Positions 51,986 through 60,543 of a stretch of DNA of 64,000 bases are shown in pieces (within the stretch, counting starts at the first letter, position 1; each line of letters starts with the position of its first letter). Both the position numbers and the translations under genes were made by a program. The DNA is from Tumebacillus lacus. Lineage in GTDB: Bacteria; Bacillota; Bacilli; Tumebacillales; Tumebacillaceae. The notes under the pieces are model-generated. The model searched no databases and was not told the DNA's origin. It saw only the letters and a list, made by a program, of their open reading frames with translations. The DNA lies in NCBI RefSeq assembly GCF_026410385.1, contig NZ_JAPMLT010000001.1, positions 744,001-808,000 on the forward strand, read 5' to 3'.

Positions 51986-53176
51986 TCAAGTGAGAATCTT
52001 GCCGTACGTGCCGCCGCCGCCCACCGAGATCGGCAGTTCGCCCCGCCGCGCACGGGCGATGTCGCGGGCGATCTGCGGGCCGACCGCTTCAGCGATCTGC
52101 TCTTCGGTCGCCTCGTGGAGCACGTTCATCTCCGTGCCGAAGCGTGCCAACAGTTTGTCGATGGTGCGCTTGCCGACCTTCGGGATGAAGTCGAGCGGGA
52201 TTTGATAGAAATAGGGCGGTCGGTGCTCCGGATGCACGTGCTGCTCGCGGTCGGCGATGGTCAGGATGCGATCGAGCACGCCGCGCACGATTTTTTTGCC
52301 GCCGCAGTGGGAGCAACGCTGCGTCTGGATGTCGCCCTGGTCCAACACCGTGTCACACGCCGCGCAGAAGGTGCGATGGTATTTGCCAAGCTCCGGTTCG
52401 AGGCCGTAGTTGGCGACCACCCGGCGGCCGTCTTGGCGCAGGAGCGCTTTTTTTACCTCGTCGAACGTCGGAGCGGCGAGGCGGACTTTGTTGTACTCGC
52501 GGCCGATCTTCGCCAGCGAGTGCGCGTCCGAATTGGAGACGAACGAGATGTCGGTCAGTTCGGAGAAGAGGTCGGCCAGTTTGTTGTCGGCCGACAGACC
52601 GAGCTCCAGCGCGGAGACCTGCGTCGGATCGACCATGTCGGAGAGGCGGGACACGCAGTTGCCCAGCACGCTCTTGTGCGGGGTGAAGGCGTGGTTGATG
52701 ATAAACAGTCCGCCGAGCTCGGTCGTGATCGCCTGCAGTTCGAACGACGTGCAGCGGGCGCGTTGGGACGAGAGGACGCGATTTTTCACCCGCTCGCCGA
52801 GCCAGTCGGAAAATCGGCGCATCGCAACGATGTCGCGCATCCAGATCCCGAAGTGCGCCGCTCCGCCCTGCGGTCCCGAGGTCTCGACTTCGGCGCCCAG
52901 CAGGAGTGTCGTCTTGCCTTGGTAGTCGTACCCGCCGCCCGGCAGTTCGGTGAGGAGACCCTCTTGTACGCAGGCCTCGATCTCGTCCAGCACAGGTGGC
53001 GAGACGGCGTCGATGATGCCGATGATGTCGATTCCTTTGCGGTCGGCCGCCTCCCGGATGATTTCAAAAAAGGTCAGGTCCTTGGAGGCGGCCATTTTTA
53101 CCGGCTGGCCGTCGGCGGTGCGCCCGATGTGGATGTGCAGGTCGAGAAAGTAGTCTCGGAGCGCCAGATCGGACAT
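51986..53176 (-). CDS. Endonuclease Q family protein (PHP domain)
   Basis: A 396-residue protein. The PHP domain starts DLHIHIGRTADG and includes GIDIIGIIDAVSP, LLLGAEVETSG, IINHAFTP and SNSDAHSLAKIGREYN, giving the metal-binding His/Asp set. A four-cysteine zinc finger follows (CAACDTVLDQ, CSHCGG). A C-terminal helix-hairpin-helix (IPKVGKRTIDKLLARFG) completes the EndoQ layout. EndoQ nicks DNA 5' to deaminated bases. It is coupled to nudF, four bases apart. Confidence 0.85.
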   Translation of the reverse strand: MSDLALRDYFLDLHIHIGRTADGQPVKMAASKDLTFFEIIREAADRKGIDIIGIIDAVSPPVLDEIEACVQEGLLTELPGGGYDYQGKTTLLLGAEVETSGPQGGAAHFGIWMRDIVAMRRFSDWLGERVKNRVLSSQRARCTSFELQAITTELGGLFIINHAFTPHKSVLGNCVSRLSDMVDPTQVSALELGLSADNKLADLFSELTDISFVSNSDAHSLAKIGREYNKVRLAAPTFDEVKKALLRQDGRRVVANYGLEPELGKYHRTFCAACDTVLDQGDIQTQRCSHCGGKKIVRGVLDRILTIADREQHVHPEHRPPYFYQIPLDFIPKVGKRTIDKLLARFGTEMNVLHEATEEQIAEAVGPQIARDIARARRGELPISVGGGGTYGKILT

Positions 53177-53180
53177 GGTG

Positions 53181-53759
53181 TTACGCCTTCCCCTGACGAT
53201 CCCGCTCGCGCAGCCAGTAGTAGACGCAGGCCACCGTCTTCGCATCGGCGATCTCGCCGCTGACGATCTTCGCCTCCGCCTCGTCCGCAGTCAGTTCGAT
53301 CACGTCGAGAAACTCGTCATCATCGAGGTTTTGCGCCGTTTTGGTCAGCCCAGTCGCGACATAGGTGTGCATGATCTCGTCGGCAAAGCCCGGCGAGGTG
53401 TAAAACGAGCTGAGATGCTTCCACTCGCTCGCGGTGTAGCCGGTCTCTTCCTCCAACTCCCGTTTCGCCGAATCCAGCGGGTCCTCACCTTTTTCCAGTT
53501 TGCCGGCCGGTGTCTCCAGCAGCACGCGTTCGGTCGGCTTGCGGAACTGGGAGACGAGCAGGATCTTGTCTTCCGGGGTGATCGCCAGCACGGTCACCGC
53601 GCCCGGGTGGGTGACGATCTCGCGGGATGCGGTCTTGCCGTTTGGCAGTTCGACCGTTTGCAGGTGCAGAGAGATCATGCGGCCTTCATAGATCGTTTTC
53701 GAATCGATCGTTTTTTCCCGCAGATGCAGGTCGGTCTGTTGATTTTGTTGTTCGGACAT
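53181..53759 (-). CDS. nudF: ADP-ribose pyrophosphatase (Nudix)
   Basis: A 192-residue Nudix hydrolase. The full Nudix box is present from GKLEKGEDP to RELEEETGY. The domain around it (REIVTHPGAVTVLAI, TPAGKLEKG, YTSPGFADEIMHTYVA) is that of ADP-ribose pyrophosphatase NudF/YqkG. ATG 53759 follows GAGGAGGAG. It is divergent from mciZ, the same arrangement as in Bacillus subtilis. Confidence 0.92.
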   Translation of the reverse strand: MSEQQNQQTDLHLREKTIDSKTIYEGRMISLHLQTVELPNGKTASREIVTHPGAVTVLAITPEDKILLVSQFRKPTERVLLETPAGKLEKGEDPLDSAKRELEEETGYTASEWKHLSSFYTSPGFADEIMHTYVATGLTKTAQNLDDDEFLDVIELTADEAEAKIVSGEIADAKTVACVYYWLRERDRQGKA

Positions 53760-53798
53760 GGGTGGCTCCTCCTCTACCATCTCTTTTTCATAGACGTG

Positions 53799-53827
53799 GT
53801 ATAACCGTCCCCGGATCGGCATAGACT
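53799..53827 (+). promoter_or_regulatory. Candidate sigma-E promoter of mciZ
   Basis: GTATAAC (53799-53805), a 14-bp spacer, then CATAGACT (53820-53827). The -10 fits CATACAMT at seven of eight positions; the -35 is a partial match. mciZ of Bacillus subtilis is sigma-E dependent. Confidence 0.45.
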
Positions 53828-53862
53828 GGGAACATCCAACACGGTCACGGGGGGTATGTGAG

Positions 53863-54012
53863 ATGGTGAAAACGTATGTATCGGAACGTTCGTTGCGCAT
53901 GGTCGGCAAAGCTTGGCAGATCCGGGCCATTCTGCGCGCCTATGCGGGCAGCGACACGACGCTGCATCAGTTCTTGTCGGTCAACTGCCACGCTTCGTCC
54001 CGCCGGGAGTAA
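53863..54012 (+). CDS. mciZ: Z-ring inhibitor MciZ, extended form
   Basis: A 49-residue peptide starting ATG 53863, with GGGGGGT about eight bases upstream. The core VGKAWQIRAILRAYAG aligns with VGKAWEIRAKLKEYG of Bacillus subtilis MciZ, which binds the FtsZ C-terminal face and stops Z-ring formation in the mother cell. The divergent location next to nudF is the same. It is nine residues longer than the 40-aa Bacillus peptide, with a C-terminal NCHASSRRE tail, and its end overlaps the convergent DUF3866 gene by 46 bases. Confidence 0.8.
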   Translation: MVKTYVSERSLRMVGKAWQIRAILRAYAGSDTTLHQFLSVNCHASSRRE

Positions 54013-55139
54013 CTCTCCGGCGGTTTTTTCTTTTTCGGAGCGCTCAATTGTCGCGCCACCCACTCCCCGGCACTGCCGGCCGCAAGGAAAAAGGCGGGGT
54101 CGGCGGACAGGTCGCGCCCCATCGTCCTTAATGGTACTGGAAAGGCTTGGGTCGCGTCCAGTATCGATTGGCCGCTGACTCCGACAAGGCGGTGTTTTTG
54201 ATGCAATCCCGCCCCCGTCACCTGCGCCCAGACACGGGTCGCCTGCTCGTCCGGCAGAAGCGGCAGCGGCACGGTGGCCGGCGCGAGGGCGACGTGTGCC
54301 AGCGCGGTCAACGTATGGTGCGACACGCCTTGATGGCGCAGTCTGCTGTCAGCAAACGAGAGTCTCGGCACGACGACCGGATCGCCGCCGAGCGCATGGA
54401 CGGCGTTGACGGCAGTGCCGACCTCGATCCCCGTGTGCCCGTAGCGAGTGCCCGTGCCGACGATGCCGGGCCCCATCGCGACGATGATGCAGTCCGCCTC
54501 CAAGACATGGCGAGCGGCGAGCAGACCGCTGTAAAGAGTGACCGCTTCGAGATCGCCGCCGTATGCGTGGCCGACGGTGACCGTCCCGGCGAGCAGGCCG
54601 AGATGGTTGAGCTGCGCGACCGTTTTCGAAAAATGGAGCGGCAGGGCGGCGCCGTCTGTCATCACGTACGCGACCTTGGCGACAGGGCACGCTCGGCGTT
54701 CGGCTTCATAGCGGAGCGTCATCGCGACGGCCGGCAACATGCTGTGCAGCTCGCAGATCACCACCGGCGTCCCGTCGAGCGATTCGGCGTCGCGCATGAT
54801 CTCGTGCATCGGGTGATCGGGCTCCTCGACGGCGTGTACGGCGACTTGGAACGGGGTGTAGCGCACTTTCATGATGTGGCCCGGCTGTTCGGGTGACGAC
54901 GGCGACTGGGCCGCCCCTTCGACGGCGATGACAAAATGACTTCCGCCCGTGCCGAGCCCCAGCCGCACAGCGGTCGTGTTCAGCAGCACGCGGTCGCCGA
55001 CCTTTGCCGGCACGCCGAAAACGGGCTCCTGCCAGGCCCGTTCCAGACTGCCGTTCAATTCGACCAGCAACTCCCGCCCTTGCGGCGATTCATGGAGAAC
55101 CGCCGCGACGAGGCCCGTCTCCAAATCCCATTTCATCAC
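53967..55139 (-). CDS. DUF3866 family protein
   Basis: A 390-residue soluble protein matching DUF3866: VGDRVLLNTTAVRLGLGTGGSHFV, GHIMKVRYTPFQ, VTVGHAYGGDLEAVTLYSG, MGPGIVGTGTRYGHTG and DPVVVPRLSFADSRLRHQGVSHHT. The family is common in spore formers and uncharacterised. It overlaps the peptidase gene by four bases, so they are coupled. Confidence 0.85.
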   Translation of the reverse strand: MMKWDLETGLVAAVLHESPQGRELLVELNGSLERAWQEPVFGVPAKVGDRVLLNTTAVRLGLGTGGSHFVIAVEGAAQSPSSPEQPGHIMKVRYTPFQVAVHAVEEPDHPMHEIMRDAESLDGTPVVICELHSMLPAVAMTLRYEAERRACPVAKVAYVMTDGAALPLHFSKTVAQLNHLGLLAGTVTVGHAYGGDLEAVTLYSGLLAARHVLEADCIIVAMGPGIVGTGTRYGHTGIEVGTAVNAVHALGGDPVVVPRLSFADSRLRHQGVSHHTLTALAHVALAPATVPLPLLPDEQATRVWAQVTGAGLHQKHRLVGVSGQSILDATQAFPVPLRTMGRDLSADPAFFLAAGSAGEWVARQLSAPKKKKPPESYSRRDEAWQLTDKN

Positions 55140-56320
55140 GAAGTCACCTCCCTGCGTTCGGCTGCCGTCTGGATGATGCCGATGACGATTTTCGTTGCGG
55201 CGAGCAAGTCGCGCACGGTGACCGTTTCGTCGACAGTGTGGTCGTTTGTCGCCCCGACGCCGAGATTGACGGCGGGGATGCCTTTGGTGTTGAGGTTGTT
55301 CGTGTCACTGCCTCCCCCGCGCGGGGCGAGCTTCGGTGTCAGTCCGGCCCGGCGCAGACCTTCCATCGCCAGTTGCACCACCTCATCCGCTTCGGAGAGG
55401 TTAAATCCGTCGTAGATCTTCTGCTCCTCGATGTCCACCTTGGCCCCCCATTTTTCGGCAGCGAGGGTGAAGGCGGTGTGGACGTTGTTCATCTGTTCGC
55501 TGAGTTTCTGCTCATCTCGCGAGCGAGCTTCACCGAGGATCTCGACGCGGTCACAGACGATGTTGGTCTTGTCCCCGCCTTGGATCACGCCGATGTTCAG
55601 CGTGGTCTCCTCGTCGATCCGGCCCATTTTCAAATGAGAGATCGCATCGGCCGCCACGGAGATCGCGTTGAGCCCGTCCTCCGGGTTGACCCCCGAATGC
55701 GCCGCTCTGCCGTAGATGCGGATCGTAAAATCGATCTCTGTCGGCGACGACGTGATGATCGTGTCGGGCGGACCGCCGGAGTCCATGACAAAGGCGTATT
55801 TTGCCTGAATGATCTCCTTGTCGAGGTAGAGAGAGCCGAACAGCCCGGTCTCTTCGGCGATGGTAAAGGCGAACTGGAGATCGCCGTGTTTGATGTTGTG
55901 TTCTTTTATGTATTGCAGAGCTTCGAGGATCGCCACGATGCCTGCCCGGTCGTCTGCGCCGAGGATCGTCTTGCCGTCCGTTTTGATGACGCCGTTCTCC
56001 TGTTTGACCTGGATGCCTTGGCTCGACACCACCGTGTCCATATGCGCGGTGAAGAGCAGAGGCGTCGCCCCTTCGACGTTGCCTTTTAGCGTGGCGATGA
56101 CATTGCCGGTCTGAGGCTCGTGTTCGAGCAGTTGCTTCTTTTCCTTCCCTGCCACCCGCAACACACGCTGCCCGGCATCGTCCTCCTCCACCTCACAGCC
56201 AAACTCTTCGCGCATTACACGCAACAAATAATCGGCCATCGGCCGCTCCTTATGCGACGGTGTGTCGATCTGCACCAGTTCCAAAAAGCGATCGACGATC
56301 CGTTTTTCGTTCAGGTCCAT
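55136..56320 (-). CDS. M20-family peptidase, PepT-like
   Basis: A 394-residue metallopeptidase with two zinc ions. Ligand motifs are LLFTAHMDTV (His, Asp), ILGADDRAGIV (bridging Asp), FTIAEETGLFGS (catalytic Glu-Glu) and FVMDSGGPPD. The dimerisation-domain motif is GRAAHSGVNPEDG, and GGGSDTNNLNTKG comes near the end. It resembles the tripeptidase T-like group (YqjE of Bacillus) and probably cleaves short peptides in the cytoplasm. Confidence 0.88.
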   Translation of the reverse strand: MDLNEKRIVDRFLELVQIDTPSHKERPMADYLLRVMREEFGCEVEEDDAGQRVLRVAGKEKKQLLEHEPQTGNVIATLKGNVEGATPLLFTAHMDTVVSSQGIQVKQENGVIKTDGKTILGADDRAGIVAILEALQYIKEHNIKHGDLQFAFTIAEETGLFGSLYLDKEIIQAKYAFVMDSGGPPDTIITSSPTEIDFTIRIYGRAAHSGVNPEDGLNAISVAADAISHLKMGRIDEETTLNIGVIQGGDKTNIVCDRVEILGEARSRDEQKLSEQMNNVHTAFTLAAEKWGAKVDIEEQKIYDGFNLSEADEVVQLAMEGLRRAGLTPKLAPRGGGSDTNNLNTKGIPAVNLGVGATNDHTVDETVTVRDLLAATKIVIGIIQTAAERREVTS

Positions 56321-56482
56321 CCAAGGTCACTCCTTCTGCTACGGAATCGGTTTCCAGTAGTAGTATGACCTGCCTGTCGTGTTTTCGATACTTTTACGAA
56401 ACGTTATGGAAAGGTAGAAAGGAATGCGGAGCGGCGGGACGAATTTCTCCATGTATTAGAAAAAGATGGGAGGCAGACCACG

Positions 56483-57301
56483 ATGAAAAAAGTCTCGATC
56501 CTCTGCGCCGCGCTTCTCGCAGTCGGCACGACCGCGATGGTAAGCCCGGCTGTGGAAGCAGGGGCTGCGGTAGACCCGCGGACGTATTTGGCGACGTTGC
56601 AGTTTGACGGCAAGGACTGGCTGGACTCGGGGGAACAAAACTTCCCGCAGCCGTTCCGGTTCCAGAGCTATGACACGAACATCGAGCACAACAAGGAAAA
56701 CATGGTCCGCTTCAAGATCGGCAACTACGTCACCGGCACCGGTTCGACCGGCTGGGCCAACCGAGGGCCGAACGATCAGCGACCGGCTGTCTATTTTCAT
56801 TTCTTGACCTATGGCGGGTATGACATCTATCAGTACTGGCTCTACTACGCGGACAACGACTACATCAACGACCACGAGCATGACTGGGAAAAATACTTCG
56901 TCTACGTGCAAAACGGCGTGCCGAAGTACCTCCTGATCTCGCACCACAGCGACAACACGATCTATCCTTGGGCGAACATCCCCAAAGACAACGGCCACCC
57001 GTTCATCGGTGTCGACGGCGGTGCGCACGCGATGAAACTCGACAGCGAGGACGGCGTGAAGATTCGCTACTCCGGCGCCGTCTCGGCAAACGGCGGTCGC
57101 TTGGATCAAGGCAACGGGCAGACGATCCCGTGGGTCGTGTACTCCAACGACGCAGGCGTGCCAAACGTCACGCCGTACACCATGTCCCCGAACATCTTCT
57201 ACGGCGGCGACCCCGAATACAGCACCAACTCCAACGAATACGGCTCCCCATACGACGCGCCGTGGAAACGAAGTGACTGGAACACGCCGCAATTGCCGTA
57301 G
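56483..57301 (+). CDS. Secreted HDWE-motif protein (NPP1/Vps62-like)
   Basis: A 272-residue protein with a signal peptide (about 1-28, ending EAGAA). The centre reads YQYWLYYADNDYINDHEHDWEKYFVYV. An aromatic strand followed by (G/H)xHDWE resembles the NPP1 (necrosis-inducing) GHRHDWE and the Vps62-type HEGDWE motifs. The match is by eye, and only the motif region is convincing. No wall-anchoring signal is seen. It is a single gene with its own ribosome-binding site (GGGAGG). Confidence 0.6.
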   Translation: MKKVSILCAALLAVGTTAMVSPAVEAGAAVDPRTYLATLQFDGKDWLDSGEQNFPQPFRFQSYDTNIEHNKENMVRFKIGNYVTGTGSTGWANRGPNDQRPAVYFHFLTYGGYDIYQYWLYYADNDYINDHEHDWEKYFVYVQNGVPKYLLISHHSDNTIYPWANIPKDNGHPFIGVDGGAHAMKLDSEDGVKIRYSGAVSANGGRLDQGNGQTIPWVVYSNDAGVPNVTPYTMSPNIFYGGDPEYSTNSNEYGSPYDAPWKRSDWNTPQLP

Positions 57302-57464
57302 GATCTGGATGCAACAGGGGACGGGAACTTCTGCTTCGATCCCCCTTCCCTACCTCCGGCGCACTTTTCTGATTTTTTGACTGACCCGCATACATCTGTC
57401 GTTGTTTACGCATGTCTATAGGACCCCCTCTTTCGGCATCACACAAGGAAGGAGTTGATGCACG

Positions 57465-57899
57465 ATGTGGAAAGAGTTTAAAGAATTTGCAATGAAAGGC
57501 AGTATTGTCGATCTGGCCATCGGTGTCGTGATCGGCGGCGCGTTTGGCAAGATCGTGACGTCGTTTGTCAACGATATCCTCATGCCGCCGCTCGGGCTGT
57601 TGATCGGCCGGGTGGATTTTTCGAATCTGTATCTCAATCTGTCCCGCACCGAGTACGCGTCGCTCGCAGAGGCCAAAAAAGCAGGCGCGCCGACGATCAA
57701 CTACGGAATGTTCCTGAACAACGTGCTCGATTTCCTGATCGTGGCGTTCTCGATCTTCCTCGTCATCCGCCAGATCAACAAAATGAAGCGCAAACACGAT
57801 GTCCCGGTGACGACCAAGAGCTGCCCGTACTGCATCTCCCAGATCCCGCTTCAGGCGACCCGCTGCGGTCATTGCACGTCCGAATTGCCCGCTTCCTAA
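57465..57899 (+). CDS. mscL: MscL channel with C-terminal zinc ribbon
   Basis: A 144-residue large-conductance mechanosensitive channel. [21 protein letters not shown] is the classic N-terminus; TM1 and TM2 (about 15-45 and 80-102) are present, with the KR-rich end [11 protein letters not shown]. After the usual C-terminus a four-cysteine zinc ribbon is added: Cys120-x2-Cys123 and Cys134-x2-Cys137. It opens under membrane tension to release solutes. AAGGAG precedes the ATG. Confidence 0.92.
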   Translation: MWKEFKEFAMKGSIVDLAIGVVIGGAFGKIVTSFVNDILMPPLGLLIGRVDFSNLYLNLSRTEYASLAEAKKAGAPTINYGMFLNNVLDFLIVAFSIFLVIRQINKMKRKHDVPVTTKSCPYCISQIPLQATRCGHCTSELPAS

Positions 57900-57904
57900 A
57901 AGAG

Positions 57905-57945
57905 AAAAAGGAGACCTGCACAGTCGCGTGCAGGTCTCCTTTTTA
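57905..57945. terminator. Bidirectional terminator
   Basis: AAAAAGGAGACCTGCA pairs with TGCAGGTCTCCTTTTT around an 8-base loop, between mscL and the converging transporter gene. Confidence 0.88.
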
Positions 57946-58851
57946 GGTTTCTTGCGCCTGTTTCATCGACACGGCCACGCTGCCGATGATCAAAGCACTG
58001 CCGAGCAAAAAAGCGAGGGTCAGATGCTCACCGAGCAACAACCAGCCGAGCAGCGTGCCGACGATGGGCTGGACGAAAAAAAACAGCCCGGCCGTGCCCG
58101 CATCCATCAGCTCAAAGCCTTTCAGCCAGAGGAAAAAGGCCAGCGCCGTCGACACAATCCCGAGAAACAACACGCCGCCCCAGACGAGCGGATCGGCCGT
58201 CCAGATGATCTCTTCGGTCGTCATCTCCCATCCGGCGACCGGCAGAGTAAAGACGGCACCGGCGACCGCCGCCCAGAAGGTGACGGTCAACGCCGGATAC
58301 TTGTCGGACAGCGACTTGCCAAGCACCGAGTACAGCGCCCACGTGACGGCCGCGATGACGAGGGCGAGATTGCCCCACAGCACGCTGCCGCCGCCGGACG
58401 GGTCGCCCTGATCCGTGCCGACGACGATCAACACGCCGACGGTGGCGACAGCGAGCGAGAGCAATTTGCGCAGCGTCAGCCGCTCCCGGAGTAGTAGCCA
58501 GGCAAACAGTGCGATAAACGCAGGCGACGCAGAGGTCAGCACAGCCCCCATGTGCGCCGATGACAATTTCGTGCCGATAAACTGAGCGGAGATCGAGATC
58601 GTGTAGCCGACCAGCGCATATCGGGCGAGCGCCCCCCAGTCGGACCGCTCGACCCGCCAGCCCCCTTTCACCCAGACGACCAGCCCGAGGACGAGGGCTG
58701 CGACGGCAAACCGCAGTACGACCAAGGTCAGCGGCGGGATGTAGTCGAGCACGTATTTGCTGACCACGTACATGCCGCCCCAGATCGCCGCTGCGCCGCC
58801 AAGGCACAGCCCCCCGATCAGACGATTTTTGGCTGCGGGATTCATACTCAT
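57943..58851 (-). CDS. EamA-family (DMT) transporter
   Basis: A 302-residue protein of ten membrane helices arranged as two EamA repeats (LCLGGAAAIWGGMYVVSKY and LWGNLALVIAAVTWALYSVLGK begin the repeats). Such proteins export amino acids or other metabolites. The start overlaps the end of csaA (TAATG), so the two are translationally coupled. The substrate is unknown. Confidence 0.88.
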   Translation of the reverse strand: MSMNPAAKNRLIGGLCLGGAAAIWGGMYVVSKYVLDYIPPLTLVVLRFAVAALVLGLVVWVKGGWRVERSDWGALARYALVGYTISISAQFIGTKLSSAHMGAVLTSASPAFIALFAWLLLRERLTLRKLLSLAVATVGVLIVVGTDQGDPSGGGSVLWGNLALVIAAVTWALYSVLGKSLSDKYPALTVTFWAAVAGAVFTLPVAGWEMTTEEIIWTADPLVWGGVLFLGIVSTALAFFLWLKGFELMDAGTAGLFFFVQPIVGTLLGWLLLGEHLTLAFLLGSALIIGSVAVSMKQAQET

Positions 58852-59183
58852 TACCCGATGACCGTGCCGTTTGGCACCGCTTGCTCCGGTTGGAGCAAGA
58901 TCACATCGCCCGCTCCCGGCACGCCGCCGAGCACGAGCACTTCCGAAGCAAAACCGGCGATGCGACGCGGCGGAAAATTGACAACAGCGACCACTTGGCG
59001 GCCGACCATGTCTTGCGGTGTGTAGCGTTTGGTAATCTGCGCGCTGGAGCGTTTGACGCCAATTTCCGGTCCGAAGTCGATCTCCAACTTGATCGCCGGG
59101 ACCCGCGCTTCCGGAAACGGTTCCGCCGTCAGCACCGTGCCGATGCGGATGTCGAGCTTCTGAAAATCATCGATGGTTGCCAT
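58851..59183 (-). CDS. csaA: CsaA, tRNA-binding-domain protein
   Basis: A 110-residue single-domain OB-fold protein: FQKLDIRIGTVLTAEPFPEAR, KLEIDFGPEIGVKRSSAQIT and RQVVAVVNFPPRRIAGFASEVLVLG. It matches CsaA of Bacillus, a dimer with tRNA-binding fold that shows chaperone-like activity linked to secretion. The length is exact for the family. It lies 27 bases after the XRE-TPR regulator gene. Confidence 0.93.
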   Translation of the reverse strand: MATIDDFQKLDIRIGTVLTAEPFPEARVPAIKLEIDFGPEIGVKRSSAQITKRYTPQDMVGRQVVAVVNFPPRRIAGFASEVLVLGGVPGAGDVILLQPEQAVPNGTVIG

Positions 59184-59210
59184 GTCTTATATTCCCCCTC
59201 GGAAATCAAC

Positions 59211-60530
59211 TCAACGGCGGAGCTTGAGACTCTTCTCGTTGTAGGCCACGGCGCGTCGATACATCTCCAGCGCGCCGGAGTGCCCGTTTGCATATAAGAT
59301 CTCGGCGATTTCCTTCGCCGTCTCATACGCCTCGATCACCGCCTGATGACGGTCGTACACGGTCAGCGTGCGTTCCAGATGCTCGATGCAGCCGTCCACA
59401 TTGCCCTTTGTCTGCTCCACCAGACCGAGCAGCCGCCATGCTTTCGCTTCTGCCGTGTAGGTGTTTGACTCCAGTGTGCGGACGGTCGCAAACACCTGCT
59501 CCGCCCATGCGATTGCTTGGTCCAGATCGTCGTCGGCCAGTGCCAATTCACCGAGGTGAACCAGCGTGGTGCACAGGTAGCGGCGGGCGTCGAGCAGTTC
59601 GTAGACCTGCTTGGCCCGGTGATAGTGAGCGGCCGCCTGCCCCAGTTCGCCCATCTTTTGGTACATGTGGCCCATGTTGTTGTTGATGATGCCGACATCG
59701 ATCAACAGGCTGTTGTCCTCCGCCTCTTTCAATGCGCCAAGAAACACCCGCTCCGCCTGCTCCGTTTCGCCGATATTGCCAAGAAAGGTCGCTTTCATAT
59801 AGGTCGACCGAATGCGCCACAGATGTTTGGACAACTCGGTGGCGATCCGCTCCGCCTTTTCGACATAGCGCAAGGCGGTGCGGTGGTTGTGCATCGAATG
59901 GTGGCAGCGGCCGAGGTTGTAGTAGACGCGCAGCCGGGTGTCCAGATTGCCCTCCCCCGCTTCCGCCGCTTCATCCGCTTGGTAGTAATAGTCGTGTGCC
60001 GCCGCTTTGTTGCCGTTCATCTCGTGGGCGGTGCCGATCTCGATCAAAAACAACATGCGGTTCGCCGCATCCTGCGGGACTTCGTCGGCCAGCACCCGCT
60101 CGACCAGCTCAATCACTTCTTCCAGTCGCGACAGATTGATCAGCACGCGGCATTTGTGCAGCAGCCCCTCGACCATCAGATCCTTGTAATCAAAGTCGCG
60201 GCTCTGCTCGATCACGCGGTTGACCAATTCCAGAGATTTTTGATGATACCCCGCCGTCTGCGCGTCGCGGGCCAATTGCAACGTCTCGCCGATCTCTTCG
60301 AGCAGCGCGTCAGATGTCTCGATCCGCTCGATGGTCACACCGAGCCGGTTGGCCATCTGTTTGAGCAGGGAGCGTTTCAATAAGGTCTTGCCATTTTCCA
60401 CTTTGCTCAGTTGGCTGACGCTGCACAGACCCTCGGCCAGCTCTTCCTGCGTCATGCCTTTCAACAGCCGGTATTTGCGCAAGTTGTCGCCGATGCGGCG
60501 ATATTGTTCCTCCAGCAGTACGCCCGACAT
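59211..60530 (-). CDS. XRE-family regulator with TPR repeats (second copy)
   Basis: A 439-residue protein. The helix-turn-helix (IGDNLRKYRLLKGMTQEEL, SVSQLSKVENGKTLLKRSLL) is followed by TPR-like helices to the end. The domain layout matches the protein at 22472-23764, but the sequence is clearly different, so these are distant paralogues. ATG 60530 has GAGGTG six bases upstream; GTG 60539 overlaps that site. No signal-peptide gene is visible in the 27 bases before csaA. The target is unknown. Confidence 0.8.
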   Translation of the reverse strand: MSGVLLEEQYRRIGDNLRKYRLLKGMTQEELAEGLCSVSQLSKVENGKTLLKRSLLKQMANRLGVTIERIETSDALLEEIGETLQLARDAQTAGYHQKSLELVNRVIEQSRDFDYKDLMVEGLLHKCRVLINLSRLEEVIELVERVLADEVPQDAANRMLFLIEIGTAHEMNGNKAAAHDYYYQADEAAEAGEGNLDTRLRVYYNLGRCHHSMHNHRTALRYVEKAERIATELSKHLWRIRSTYMKATFLGNIGETEQAERVFLGALKEAEDNSLLIDVGIINNNMGHMYQKMGELGQAAAHYHRAKQVYELLDARRYLCTTLVHLGELALADDDLDQAIAWAEQVFATVRTLESNTYTAEAKAWRLLGLVEQTKGNVDGCIEHLERTLTVYDRHQAVIEAYETAKEIAEILYANGHSGALEMYRRAVAYNEKSLKLRR

Positions 60531-60543
60531 GTCTTTCACCTCA

